In this document: positions 16,935 through 25,024 of the stretch, piece after piece
Layout: every line of letters starts with the position of its first letter
Position numbering within the stretch: position 1 is the stretch's first letter
Source: JAWAAW01 sp964353335
GTDB taxonomy: Archaea; Nanobdellota; Nanobdellia; Woesearchaeales; ARS49
Direction of reading: 5' to 3'
Assembly: GCA_964353335.1 (NCBI GenBank)
Contig: CAYGVI010000003.1
Coordinates: forward strand, 248,001-312,000
Length of the DNA stretch: 64,000 nt
Made by a program: the position numbers and the translations under genes
Notes under the pieces: model-generated
Databases searched by the model: none
Told to the model about the DNA's origin: nothing
What the model saw: the letters and a program-made list of their open reading frames with translations, nothing else

Positions 16935-17738
16935 ATGATAGTTCAAAGGGATTTTTTGAATAAACTCAAGGATTTCGGACTGAACAGTTACGAAGCAAAA
17001 TTGTGGACCGCACTTCTTTCCCGTGGTGTTGCAACCGCAGGAGAACTTTCTGACATTGCAAACGTGCCAAGATCGCGTTCTTATGACGTTTTGGAGAGCC
17101 TTGAGAGGAAGGGATTTGTTGTGATGAAGCTCGGCAAGCCAATCAAGTATATTGCGATTCCTCCTGCTGAAGTCCTTGAAAGGGTCAAGAAAAATGTTTC
17201 TGAGGAAGCAGGCAAGCAGGTTCAGTTGATTGAAAGCTTGAAAGGAAGCGAAGTCCTTGGCGACTTGAACACCTTGCACAAGCAGGGTGTTGAGCTCGTC
17301 GACCCGGCTGATTTGACTGGCGCAGTAAAGGGCCGCTCAAACCTTAACAGCCACCTTGCAGCCATGATTAAGGGCGCTGAGAAGTCTGTATCGATAATTA
17401 CAACCGAGCAGGGCATGGTCAGGAAGCTCGAGTCATTGGGTAATGTTCTTTCGAAGGCAAAAGAGCGCGGCGTTAGGATACGCATTGCCGCGCCTGTCAC
17501 AAAAGTTTCACAGGCAGCTGCAAAGGCATTGTCTGCGCACGCGCAAATCAGGCACATTGATGATGTCAAGGCAAGGTTTGTTGTTATTGACGGCAAGAGC
17601 GCCACAGTGATGGTCCTTGACGACGCAACCACACACCCAAGCTATGACTTCGGCGTCTGGGTTAACACAGAATTTTTTGCCAAATCCTTTGAGAACATCT
17701 TCAACACACTCTGGGACAACGGCAAAGCTGTTAAGTAA
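16935..17738 (+). CDS. TrmB-family transcription regulator, copy 1
   Basis: This 267-residue protein has an N-terminal winged helix (about 8-75; SLERKGFVVMKLGKPIKY is in the wing) and a C-terminal PLD-like domain (about 135-265), as in TrmB-type regulators, which often sense sugars. The substrate is unknown. It is a paralogue of the gene at 39853: residues 20-85 are nearly identical, including WTALLSRGVATAGELSDIAN, while the C-terminal halves are much more different, so the two may bind the same DNA with different inducers. It diverges from orc1 across the likely origin. Confidence 0.85.
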   Translation: MIVQRDFLNKLKDFGLNSYEAKLWTALLSRGVATAGELSDIANVPRSRSYDVLESLERKGFVVMKLGKPIKYIAIPPAEVLERVKKNVSEEAGKQVQLIESLKGSEVLGDLNTLHKQGVELVDPADLTGAVKGRSNLNSHLAAMIKGAEKSVSIITTEQGMVRKLESLGNVLSKAKERGVRIRIAAPVTKVSQAAAKALSAHAQIRHIDDVKARFVVIDGKSATVMVLDDATTHPSYDFGVWVNTEFFAKSFENIFNTLWDNGKAVK

Positions 17739-17806
17739 ACCCAAACCTTTTTATACTCTTTTAAGTCAGTTTTCTGTATTATTATCAATAAACGAGGTGG
17801 ATGATT

Positions 17807-18004
17807 ATGGCTGTCGATGATATGGTTTTGAGGATTACTCTTGCTGTTATTGTGGGAACGCTTGCGGCGATTGTTTACTGTATCCGTGTGCTTATCCTGA
17901 TGGAGCGACGTGTCGCAAGGATTGAAGAGCACATTGACAACATTGCCCACAAGATTCTTGTTGAAGAGCAAACCATAGAAAAATCAATGCGCAGGAAGCG
18001 CTGA
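17807..18004 (+). CDS. Small membrane protein with helical tail
   Basis: This 65-residue protein has one membrane helix (about 6-30, ITLAVIVGTLAAIVYCIRVL) and a charged helical tail ending KSMRRKR, probably on the cytosolic side. GAGGTGG ends seven bases before ATG 17807; an ATG at 17801 lies too close to it. It is probably co-transcribed with the next gene, eight bases downstream. No family is recognised. Confidence 0.6.
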   Translation: MAVDDMVLRITLAVIVGTLAAIVYCIRVLILMERRVARIEEHIDNIAHKILVEEQTIEKSMRRKR

Positions 18005-18012
18005 GGATTTTC

Positions 18013-18729
18013 ATGGCTCGCAACCCTGTATCGAGCCTCGCACACGCATATTTGGATGCTTTTTCAGAGCTGCTGCACAGCTGCAAGCCTGAAAGCGCAG
18101 TTGCAAAATTCTCAAAGCTTGTTGCCGGCAAAAAGCTTGACGCTATCAGCTCAAATGCGCTTTATTTTGTCACGCACCCGGCTAGCGGGAAAAACCTGAA
18201 AGAAGAGCTTCTCTCGAGGGCAAACCAGGCAAAAAAAGTGCTTGACGAATGCACCGGCCAGATGTCAGACTTTGCAAAGAAAAGAATGGCTAGCAAGACA
18301 GTGGTTGTCCACCCGCTGAGCACATTCAGCGCCCTGCTTTTGCGGGATGCAAAGGAAGTCCGCTTCACAAATGCTGACAATGAGGCAATAAAATTGCTTC
18401 CTGAGACAGACATGGATGTCCACCACCCGCTTACATCTTACACGGCTTTGGAAAACGCAGACCTTTTACTTCTTGAGCCGAGCGCAATAACAGCCAAGGG
18501 GGTGTTTGTGGAGCGCGGCGGAAGGATTCTCGCAGAGCTTGCCAGAGCCCGTGGAATGCCTGTTTATGCGCTGGCAACATCCTGGCACACCTCGCCGAAC
18601 TGGAAGCCTGGCCAGACTGATGAGCACGTTCCTCAGGAGTTTTTGACAGGCATTATTTCAGAGCACGGCATTTACGAGCACAACGAATTTTTGGCAAAAG
18701 TTCAGAAAGCGTTTCCGTGGATGCTTTAA
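18013..18729 (+). CDS. Divergent initiation factor 2B-like protein
   Basis: The C-terminal half of this 238-residue protein resembles the IF-2B family (eIF2B alpha, ribose-1,5-bisphosphate isomerase, MtnA). The telling part is ADLLLLEPSAITAKGVFVER followed by GGRILAELARARGMPVYALA. In enzymes of this family the position after the strand is usually an Asp or Asn-Gly that helps catalysis; here it is EPS, so isomerase activity is doubtful. It may be a regulatory or degenerate member. It overlaps the convergent tfe gene by four bases. Confidence 0.65.
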   Translation: MARNPVSSLAHAYLDAFSELLHSCKPESAVAKFSKLVAGKKLDAISSNALYFVTHPASGKNLKEELLSRANQAKKVLDECTGQMSDFAKKRMASKTVVVHPLSTFSALLLRDAKEVRFTNADNEAIKLLPETDMDVHHPLTSYTALENADLLLLEPSAITAKGVFVERGGRILAELARARGMPVYALATSWHTSPNWKPGQTDEHVPQEFLTGIISEHGIYEHNEFLAKVQKAFPWML

Positions 18730-19241
18730 TTCTTTACCTTTAATTCCTTCTCTAATTTTTGGAGCTCCTTTTCAAGCTCTTTTATCCTTGGCAGGTTGTC
18801 TTCCTGCTGGAGGATTTCGCCGCATTCAGGGCACTTGTACTCGAATTCTGTTGCCTGGTCAAAGTCAAGGCGTATGCACTTGTTTGCGCAGGCGAAGAAA
18901 TTGGTTGATTTCTCGCGGTGAAGGCGCTCTTTCAGCCTTTCTGCTTTTGTCTTTTTCAGGTTCCTCGCAATCTCCTTTATCCTCTTGGGGTTGAAAGTCC
19001 AGTAATAGATGTACCAGCCCTTTTTCTTATCCTTCTTGCGTATGAATGTGACAAGGTGGTGGTCATAAAGCCTGTAAAGCATGTTTCTTGTGAGGTTTAT
19101 TTCCTTCTTTATCGAGTCAGCCAGCTTAAATTCAGAAATGTTCTTCTTGTTCTTCAGCGACCTGACTAATGGCCACACATCAGGTCCTGCGACTTCTGCA
19201 ATGACGTCCTGGAGAAGCTTGTCAGATGCTTTCATCTTCAT
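18726..19241 (-). CDS. tfe: Transcription initiation factor TFE
   Basis: This 171-residue protein is archaeal TFE (TFIIE-alpha), which helps open promoters. An extended winged helix fills about 8-90 (NLTRNMLYRLYDHHLVTFIR with a Lys-rich wing). A zinc ribbon follows at about 118-145: CANKC and CPECG, with a three-residue gap in the first pair where two is more usual. A coiled C-terminal tail (ELEKELQKLEKELKVKN) is present. It stands alone, convergent with the IF2B-like gene. Confidence 0.92.
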   Translation of the reverse strand: MKMKASDKLLQDVIAEVAGPDVWPLVRSLKNKKNISEFKLADSIKKEINLTRNMLYRLYDHHLVTFIRKKDKKKGWYIYYWTFNPKRIKEIARNLKKTKAERLKERLHREKSTNFFACANKCIRLDFDQATEFEYKCPECGEILQQEDNLPRIKELEKELQKLEKELKVKN

Positions 19242-19262
19242 TCAAAAACGTTTGCCTGCTGT

Positions 19263-19664
19263 TTATATACCTTTCGCTGCGCTGAGCAATGCGTCAAGCA
19301 GCCTTCCGCTTTCCAGTGCAAGCTTCTTGCTCACCACGAACTGGGAGACTGTGACGTCAAGCTCGTCAGGATGCAGGAATCTCCATTCTTCGCGCGCAAA
19401 ACGGACAGCGATGTATGGCTCTGCGCCTGTTATTTTGGCATACTCTTTCAGGTCGTCGACTTCCTCTTTTGTCAAATACTGGCTGTCACTTTTTGTGGTC
19501 TTGCATTCTATCGCGAGCATCCTGTTGTTTTTTGAGGCGAGAATGTCAGGGACAGGGTATTTTATGCTTCCTGAGCCGGCAACTCTTGACGCAGCCCATT
19601 CTTTTGCCCAGAACAAGTGCACCAATTCCCTTTCTGCGCCTGTTCCTTTTGTTTTTGCGCCCAT
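19263..19664 (-). CDS. hjc: Holliday junction resolvase Hjc
   Basis: This 133-residue nuclease resolves four-way junctions in recombination and fork repair. The catalytic set is visible: Glu in the N-terminal GTGAERELVHLF, Asp in PVPDILA and Glu/Lys in AIECKTTKS, the PD-(D/E)XK fold. The length is typical. Its start lies about 28 bases from a TATA box shared with the divergent histone gene. Confidence 0.93.
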   Translation of the reverse strand: MGAKTKGTGAERELVHLFWAKEWAASRVAGSGSIKYPVPDILASKNNRMLAIECKTTKSDSQYLTKEEVDDLKEYAKITGAEPYIAVRFAREEWRFLHPDELDVTVSQFVVSKKLALESGRLLDALLSAAKGI

Positions 19665-19686
19665 ACTATTCTCGTTTGGCGCAATG

Positions 19687-19697
19687 TTTATATATAA
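19687..19697. promoter_or_regulatory. Shared TATA box of hjc and histone genes
   Basis: TTTATATATAA reads as a TATA box on both strands. It is about 28 bases from the hjc start on the left and about 38 bases from the histone start on the right, so one element may serve both genes. Confidence 0.55.
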
Positions 19698-19729
19698 TTT
19701 CCCTTCATTTGCAAAAATGGGGTGATTTT

Positions 19730-19951
19730 ATGGCGCAAACATCAAAAAGACTCATTCCTCTGGCTGCAATGGAGAAAATAATCAAGACTGCAGGCGCAGA
19801 GCGAGTTTCAGACAAGGCAAAGGCGGCTCTTAAGGAGGTTCTTGAGGAATATGCCGAGAAAATGGCCCAGAGCGCAGTCAAGCTTGCAATGCACGCAGGA
19901 AGAAAAACAGTCAAGGCAAGTGATATAAAACTGGCGGCAAAGCCTGCATGA
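19730..19951 (+). CDS. Archaeal histone
   Basis: This 73-residue protein is a single histone fold of the HMf type that wraps DNA as dimers and longer stacks. It opens KRLIPLAAMEKIIKTAGAER and ends with helix 3, HAGRKTVKASDIKLAAK; the RKTVKA.DI motif is diagnostic. GGGGTGA lies before the ATG. The TGA stop overlaps an ATG (19948) that opens a frame running through the next gene. Confidence 0.95.
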   Translation: MAQTSKRLIPLAAMEKIIKTAGAERVSDKAKAALKEVLEEYAEKMAQSAVKLAMHAGRKTVKASDIKLAAKPA

Positions 19952-19973
19952 GACCGCAGTTGAATGCAGGCCA

Positions 19974-19994
19974 GCCAACATCAGTTGGCGCTGC
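19974..19994 (+). repeat. Small stem-loop, copy 1 of a two-copy motif
   Basis: GCCAAC-ATCA-GTTGGC (19974-19989) is preceded by CCA and followed by GCTGC. The copy at 43899-43922 has the same flanks and loop (NTCA) with a different stem, GCTGAC/GTCAGC. The stem changes are compensated, which supports a kept structure. It lies between the histone and the lipoprotein gene. Confidence 0.5.
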
Positions 19995-20007
19995 CGGCGT
20001 GAATCAA

Positions 20008-20616
20008 ATGAAAACTTTCCTCACTTTTATTTGCATACTTTTGCTTGTTTTTTCCATAGGCTGTTCAAAGCAGGAGGCAACAGCGCCTATTGTTGCGCCG
20101 GCAGAGCCGACAGCACCAGTAGAGCCTGCAGTGCCAGTTGCTCCTGTTCAAGAACCACAGCCAGCGGCACAACCCGCTGCGCCTGAGCCACAGCCGGCAG
20201 CGCAGCCAGCGCCAATCGCGACAAGTACTGCCGCCCTGATAAGCAACTGGTCTCTTGAAGAACAGTATATTTGGGATATAGTCACAAACCAATGGGCTCC
20301 TGGAATATTCCTTGAAGATGGCACTGTAACCGCAATACCCCCTGAGCCGATTATAATGGAAATCCTGGGCGGAGCTAACACTGACTGGTGTCCTGATGCA
20401 AAGCCGGAAAGCGGGGTAGAATATGTAACACTTGTCCCTGGCGGCTGCTGGAAAGTTGCAGGAAACACAATGACAGAAATTGACCTGCCTCCTGAAGCAG
20501 GCACTGGCTCAATGAACTGGCAGATAAAGGACTCAAAGCTTGAAATGGACATCACTTTCAAGGAACCCGACGGCGCAGTAAACCGCAACAAGGCAGTCCT
20601 TTTGGCGTTGCGATAA
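20008..20616 (+). CDS. Lipoprotein with Pro/Ala linker
   Basis: This 202-residue protein starts MKTFLTFICILLLVFSIGCS, a lipoprotein signal with the Cys at about 19. A Pro/Ala-rich linker (about 25-70, repeats of AAQPAAPEPQ) holds the folded part (about 72-202) away from the membrane. The domain has two Cys and a beta-rich pattern; I do not recognise it. The frame is open up to 19948, but those residues would mask the signal and cover the hairpin. Confidence 0.7.
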   Translation: MKTFLTFICILLLVFSIGCSKQEATAPIVAPAEPTAPVEPAVPVAPVQEPQPAAQPAAPEPQPAAQPAPIATSTAALISNWSLEEQYIWDIVTNQWAPGIFLEDGTVTAIPPEPIIMEILGGANTDWCPDAKPESGVEYVTLVPGGCWKVAGNTMTEIDLPPEAGTGSMNWQIKDSKLEMDITFKEPDGAVNRNKAVLLALR

Positions 20617-20763
20617 TATCACGCAACGTTTTGGTCAGTTTCAACAGGCTCTTCAGAAACAGGGGGCTGTGGAAAATTATCCTCTTTAGGCTTCCTGAGA
20701 GATATCCGCATTTCAACAATGATAAAGCGCTCAGGCTATTTAAAATTTGTTATATAAATTCAA

Positions 20764-21549
20764 TTATCCGCCTGCGCTGGTGTATTTTCTTATCGTGCTG
20801 TGCCAGGCCCACAAAGCAAGGACAAACAGCACAACAACAGGCATAATGACTCCTGCCATGCCAAGCGGCGTCATTCCGCGCAGCAATGCCTCGACAGGGT
20901 AAAACGAGCTTACTGCAACCGGAAACAGGAATGTGAGCGCGAACTGCAGTCCAACTCCGTAAACTGTCAAAGGATACCTTGCAAAGTCAGCCAGCTTCAT
21001 GTAAAGTATGACAAGAGACTCATTCTTGACTGCGATGAAGCTTCCTGCAGTGATTAATGTTATGACTGCGAACTGGAAAAGCACTCCTGCGCCCATCAGC
21101 ACCAAATACATTGCAAATCCAAGGCTTAGCGCGCTTATGTGCAGCTTTGTCATCGTGTAGATTATTATGCCTACTCCAAGAATTGCCTCAAAAAAGCCAT
21201 TCCAGTCAATGCCCATTGCCATCAGGTAGAGCCAGGAATTGTACGGCTTGAGCAAATACTTGTCAAACTCCCCGCGGTTGATTGCTTCAAATGCCTTCCA
21301 GAAAAAATCACCTGTTAAAGCCCTTCCAACGCCGTAAACAAAGATGAGCGTCCCCTGGAACAGCAAAAACTGGTCAAAAGTCCAGCCTGGAATGCCGACT
21401 GTTGTGCCGTAAATTATAAGCGCGAGCATTGGTCCGATAAGGTCGTTTATCACCATTCCGCACATCATGATAATGAAGTTTGCTTTGTATGCAAGTTCCT
21501 TGTTCAGGTAAATCTGCGCTGTTTTTGCCGCGAGTGTGAAGTATTTCAT
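20764..21549 (-). CDS. ABC-2 type exporter permease, subunit 2
   Basis: This protein of about 261 residues has six hydrophobic helices and is a second permease of the ABC-2 class (PF06182-like). It contains RALTGDFFWKAFEAINRGEF and DKYLLKPYNSWLYLMAMGID, a pattern seen also in its neighbour. It would form the exporter channel with the gene at 21546. ATG 21549 (MKYFTLAAK) overlaps the end of that gene by four bases; the frame is open further upstream, but without a plausible leader. Confidence 0.8.
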   Translation of the reverse strand: MKYFTLAAKTAQIYLNKELAYKANFIIMMCGMVINDLIGPMLALIIYGTTVGIPGWTFDQFLLFQGTLIFVYGVGRALTGDFFWKAFEAINRGEFDKYLLKPYNSWLYLMAMGIDWNGFFEAILGVGIIIYTMTKLHISALSLGFAMYLVLMGAGVLFQFAVITLITAGSFIAVKNESLVILYMKLADFARYPLTVYGVGLQFALTFLFPVAVSSFYPVEALLRGMTPLGMAGVIMPVVVLFVLALWAWHSTIRKYTSAGG

Positions 21550-22337
21550 AGTCCCACGCTCACAAAACGCCTTACTGCCTGCTTTGTGACAAAGTGTATG
21601 ATTGTGTAAAGCACCACAACCCATGCAAGCTGAATGAGCAATGACTGCACAAGAGGCGCCCTTTGCAGGTAAATCAGGATTGGCACTGACCTTGCGTATT
21701 CAAACGGCAAAAACTTTGAGACTGCCTGCACTCCTGCTGGGAAAAACGCAAGAGGAATAAAGCTTCCTCCAAGGAATGCGATTAGTGTCCTTCTGACGCG
21801 CCTTAATCCTGTAATGCGCCTCATCCAGAACGCGCCAAGCCCGAGCAGGTATGCCATTCCAAAGTAAATCAGGAAAGCAAGCACAAGTGAAGCTACAAAT
21901 GCCGCAAGGTTTGCTATCGGAGCCATTGGCAGTCCGAAGAACAAAAGCCCGATCAGGAACACAGGAATCATCTGGCTCACAATATTGTACGCGTTTATCC
22001 CCATTTCAAAGCTTAAATACCAGGGAGTGAGCCCTATTGGTTTCAGCATTCCCCTCGCCATCCAGCCATTAATCAGGTCGCTTTCCATCCACTTGTCAAC
22101 CTCAGACCATGTTACAAATCCAACTATCATGGAGAGTACGTAATAGCTTACCATGTCAGGAAAAGTGAATCCGCGAATCATAGGCGCGCCTGTGTAAGCA
22201 AAAACAGATTTCCACAAAAAGTAATAGATGACCAGCGAGATTGGAGTTGTGATTACCGAAGCTATTGCCTCCCAGCGGTAGCGCGTGGCTATCTTGATTC
22301 CGCTGTTCGCCAGTCCGATATGGTGGTGTATGTTCAT
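21546..22337 (-). CDS. ABC-2 type exporter permease, subunit 1
   Basis: This 263-residue membrane protein has six predicted helices. The segment DKWMESDLINGWMARGMLKP is the analogue of the neighbouring permease motif, placing both in the same ABC-2 family. It overlaps the ATPase gene by four bases and the other permease by four bases, so all three are translationally coupled. The cargo is unknown; such exporters move drugs, lipids or surface polymers. Confidence 0.82.
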   Translation of the reverse strand: MNIHHHIGLANSGIKIATRYRWEAIASVITTPISLVIYYFLWKSVFAYTGAPMIRGFTFPDMVSYYVLSMIVGFVTWSEVDKWMESDLINGWMARGMLKPIGLTPWYLSFEMGINAYNIVSQMIPVFLIGLLFFGLPMAPIANLAAFVASLVLAFLIYFGMAYLLGLGAFWMRRITGLRRVRRTLIAFLGGSFIPLAFFPAGVQAVSKFLPFEYARSVPILIYLQRAPLVQSLLIQLAWVVVLYTIIHFVTKQAVRRFVSVGL

Positions 22338-23311
22338 GTTTTGTAAATCTTGGTGATTATTTCCTCAATTGGCGGGTCAGCAACTATTATGTCTGCAACT
22401 TCAAAGTTCTTCAGCAGGTAGGTGATAAGGTCCTGGATTTTTGCCTTGCGCGTGTCCAGCTCAAGCATCAGGTCATAGTCGCGCTGTTCTATCACTTTGC
22501 AGCCCTTGAACTTGAACTGCTTTGCTTTTTCCGCGAGCTTTACCTCTATGTGCTTGTCAGTGAAGTACTTCTTCCTGATTTCCTCCAGGGGGCCGTCATA
22601 AATGATTTTGCCGTGGTTGATTATTATGACCCTGTCGCACAGGCGCTCAATATCCTGCATATCATGAGTCGTGACTATGAATGTTGTTTTTTGTTCCTTG
22701 TTCAGGCTCAGGATGAAGTCCCTGAGCTTTTCCTTTGCGATGATGTCAAGCCCGATTGATGGCTCGTCAAGGAATACAAGGCGCGGGTTGTGGAGCAGTG
22801 CCTGGATTATTTCGCATCTCATTCGTTCTCCAAGGCTTAAGTCCCTCACAGGTGTCTTTGCTATTTGTTCTGCCTCGAGCAGTTTGGTTAGCTTGTGCAT
22901 CCTTTTTTCAAATTCCTTTGGTGGAACATCATAAAGGTCCCTGTGCAGGTAAAATGTGTCAACAGGAGGAAGGTCCCAGAACAGGCTTGTTTTCTGCCCA
23001 AAGACAGCGCCGATGTTCTTAACATACTTTACCCTGTCTTTCCAGGGCTGCATGCCCATTACATTTGCGTCTCCGCTGTCAGGCCAGAGGAGCCCGCAGA
23101 GTATCTTGAGCGCTGTGCTCTTTCCTGCGCCGTTTGGGCCTATGAGTCCGACTATTTCGCCTTCCTTGATGTCAAAGCTGATTCCTTTCAGGGCCTGCTT
23201 GTACTCTATTTTGGGCTTCAGGAAGCTCTTGAAAGCCGCGACAAGCCCCTGCCCTCGTTTGACTGTCTTGAACTGCTTCTTCAGGTCCTTTACTTGGATT
23301 ATGTTTGTCAT
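22334..23311 (-). CDS. ABC exporter ATP-binding protein
   Basis: This 325-residue ATPase has Walker A GPNGAGKS near 57, the signature LSLGERMR near 159, Walker B LVFLDEPS near 180 and the switch His in VTTHD. The region YKQALKGISFDIKEGEIVGL and a C-terminal extension of about 80 residues resemble the DrrA/NatA exporter group. It is the first gene of the three-gene exporter operon and supplies the energy to the two permeases. Confidence 0.9.
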   Translation of the reverse strand: MTNIIQVKDLKKQFKTVKRGQGLVAAFKSFLKPKIEYKQALKGISFDIKEGEIVGLIGPNGAGKSTALKILCGLLWPDSGDANVMGMQPWKDRVKYVKNIGAVFGQKTSLFWDLPPVDTFYLHRDLYDVPPKEFEKRMHKLTKLLEAEQIAKTPVRDLSLGERMRCEIIQALLHNPRLVFLDEPSIGLDIIAKEKLRDFILSLNKEQKTTFIVTTHDMQDIERLCDRVIIINHGKIIYDGPLEEIRKKYFTDKHIEVKLAEKAKQFKFKGCKVIEQRDYDLMLELDTRKAKIQDLITYLLKNFEVADIIVADPPIEEIITKIYKT

Positions 23312-23475
23312 TTTGTGTGTGCCTCGCGCTTGTGTGCTGTTAAACTTTTAGTACTCCCAGCCAGGTATCACTGGAAGACTAGCGATGTAAATAGAAAAAC
23401 ACAGAGCCAATGCAACTATTGGTTTGAGCTCATAATGAACAGAAATAGGGCGTTATTTTTATGTTTTTCGGTTTT
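23312..23475. other. Gene-free gap between two minus-strand genes
   Basis: I see no supported gene in these 164 bases. They hold AT-rich stretches, including a T-rich run at about 23455-23474 just beyond the rnz stop, which may end its transcript. No strong TATA box for the ABC operon was found close to its start. Confidence 0.35.
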
Positions 23476-24372
23476 TCACAGCTTTATCTTCATCAAGTCC
23501 TTTGCTGCCTGCGTGTTATCAAAGATGTCCCTTGCATCCTGTTCGAGTTCTGTGATATCTTTGTACCTTGCTGAGAAGTGGATTAGTATGAGCTTTTTTG
23601 CGTTTGCCTGCGATGCGAGCTGTGCTGCTTCTTTTGCAGTCATGTGCGCGTACTGGTGCGCTTCGTCTGTGCGCTCGCTTGTGTAAGTTGATTCGCACAT
23701 AACAATGTCAGCGTTTTCAGCGAGCTTTTGCGCCCCTGAGCACATTACTGAATCTGTTATGTATGCCACTTTCTTTCCTGGAACTACCTCGCTGACCATA
23801 TCAGGAGTAATCTTCTTTCCATTGACTGTCACAACATTGCCTTCCTGCAGTTTTCCAACCAGCGGCCCAAGAGGCACGCCGTGTTTCTTGAGCAGCTTGA
23901 CATCCATTTTGCGCGTGTCATTCTCAATAAATGCGTATCCGACTGTGGGAACGCTGTGCTTTAATGGCGCGCACTCTACGCGGAAGTCATCTGTTTCAAG
24001 GATTGTTCCTGACTTGACCTCATGTACGCGGATGTCAATGTTTTTTGCGTACTCATACGCGCTGAAAATGTGCCCAAGGCGTTCTTTTGTGCCTGCAGGA
24101 CCGTAAATTTCCATGGTTCCTGAATAATTGTAAAGTGTGAGCCCAAGGCTGAAAAGCAAACCAGGCAGTCCGATGACATGGTCTCCGTGCCAGTGAGTTA
24201 TGAATATCCTTGTGACCTTTGACAGCGGTATTCCTGCTATTTTCATCTGCCTTTGCGTGCCTTCTCCGCAGTCAAACAGCAATCCCTCTGCCTTGTACTT
24301 CAAAAACACTGAAAGGACATTTCTCTCCTTGGTCGGCATTGAGCCTGCTGTTCCCAAAATTGTTATTTCCAT
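23476..24372 (-). CDS. rnz: Ribonuclease Z (tRNA 3' processing)
   Basis: This 298-residue metallo-beta-lactamase nuclease removes 3' trailers from tRNA precursors. The zinc site THWHGDHVIGLPGLLFSL near residue 60 is typical, with later ligands in HSVPTVGYAF, ITDS and LIHFSARYK. The N-terminus MEITILGTAGSMPTKERNVL is classic. It diverges from endA, another tRNA-processing gene, across an 80-bp promoter with TATA boxes for each. Confidence 0.94.
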   Translation of the reverse strand: MEITILGTAGSMPTKERNVLSVFLKYKAEGLLFDCGEGTQRQMKIAGIPLSKVTRIFITHWHGDHVIGLPGLLFSLGLTLYNYSGTMEIYGPAGTKERLGHIFSAYEYAKNIDIRVHEVKSGTILETDDFRVECAPLKHSVPTVGYAFIENDTRKMDVKLLKKHGVPLGPLVGKLQEGNVVTVNGKKITPDMVSEVVPGKKVAYITDSVMCSGAQKLAENADIVMCESTYTSERTDEAHQYAHMTAKEAAQLASQANAKKLILIHFSARYKDITELEQDARDIFDNTQAAKDLMKIKL

Positions 24373-24392
24373 ACGCGCAATTACTGGGCAGA

Positions 24393-24430
24393 CGATATTT
24401 AAACCTTTGCAAGAGCAAGGTTTTTAAACT
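24393..24430. promoter_or_regulatory. Divergent rnz/endA promoter
   Basis: GATATTTAAACC (24393-24404) read on the minus strand serves rnz at 24372. GGTTTTTAAACTG (24418-24430) serves endA at 24451. Between them, AAACCTTTGC and GCAAGGTTT form an almost perfect inverted repeat around AAGA. Confidence 0.55.
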
Positions 24431-24450
24431 GCCCGTCGATGGTTTGTTTT

Positions 24451-24981
24451 ATGGCAGCAACAGTAAAAGCATTGCTTGAGGGCGATGTTGTTAGGACAGA
24501 GAATAATGATGAGGCAAGGGAGCTGTTCAGCAGGAGCCAGTTTGGCGGCTTGCTTGATGACGGAAGAGTCCAGCTCTCTCCCATTGAGGCTGTTTATCTT
24601 ACTGCCAAGAAGCGTTTGCAGGTTTATGACGGAAGGAACAAGCAGGTAAAGCTTGACAAGCTTGTCGCAAAGGTGCGCAGGAAAGACAGGAACTTCTGGG
24701 TGAGGTATTCAACCTTCAAGGACTTGCGCGACAGGGGATACATTGTAAAGACCGCCCTAAAATTTGGCGCTGATTTCAGGGTTTATGACCGCGGTATAAA
24801 ACCTGGTGAAGGCCACGCAAAGTGGATTGCATACCCTGTGAGTGAGCACGAGCGCCTTACCTGGCAGGAATTCGCGGCAAAGAACCGGGTTGCGCACAGC
24901 ACAAAGAAGAATCTGCTTGTCTGCGTTGTTGATGATGAAGGTGATGTGAGCTACTGGGTAGTCCACTGGACAAAGCCCTGA
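24451..24981 (+). CDS. endA: tRNA-splicing endonuclease EndA
   Basis: This 176-residue enzyme excises introns from tRNA. The size is that of the short homotetramer type. The catalytic domain shows DLRDRGYIVKTALKFGADFR followed by VYDRG, then HAKWIAYPV with the catalytic His, and the Lys in STKKNLLVCVVDD. The Tyr of VYDRG completes the triad. No tRNA gene is visible in the window. Start ATG 24451 is 26 bases after a TATA box. Confidence 0.92.
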   Translation: MAATVKALLEGDVVRTENNDEARELFSRSQFGGLLDDGRVQLSPIEAVYLTAKKRLQVYDGRNKQVKLDKLVAKVRRKDRNFWVRYSTFKDLRDRGYIVKTALKFGADFRVYDRGIKPGEGHAKWIAYPVSEHERLTWQEFAAKNRVAHSTKKNLLVCVVDDEGDVSYWVVHWTKP

Positions 24982-25024
24982 ACTTGCATAATCTATTTAT
25001 ACCACGTTCTAATTGGTTTTTGAT

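Noticed and set aside
19948..20007. N-terminal extension of the lipoprotein from the ATG in the histone stop
   Set aside because: It would put 20 polar residues and a hairpin before a clear lipoprotein signal; ATG 20008 gives a normal signal.
23340..23460. Possible C/D box RNA between the ABC operon and rnz
   Set aside because: No proper pair of RTGATGA and CTGA boxes was found with correct spacing.
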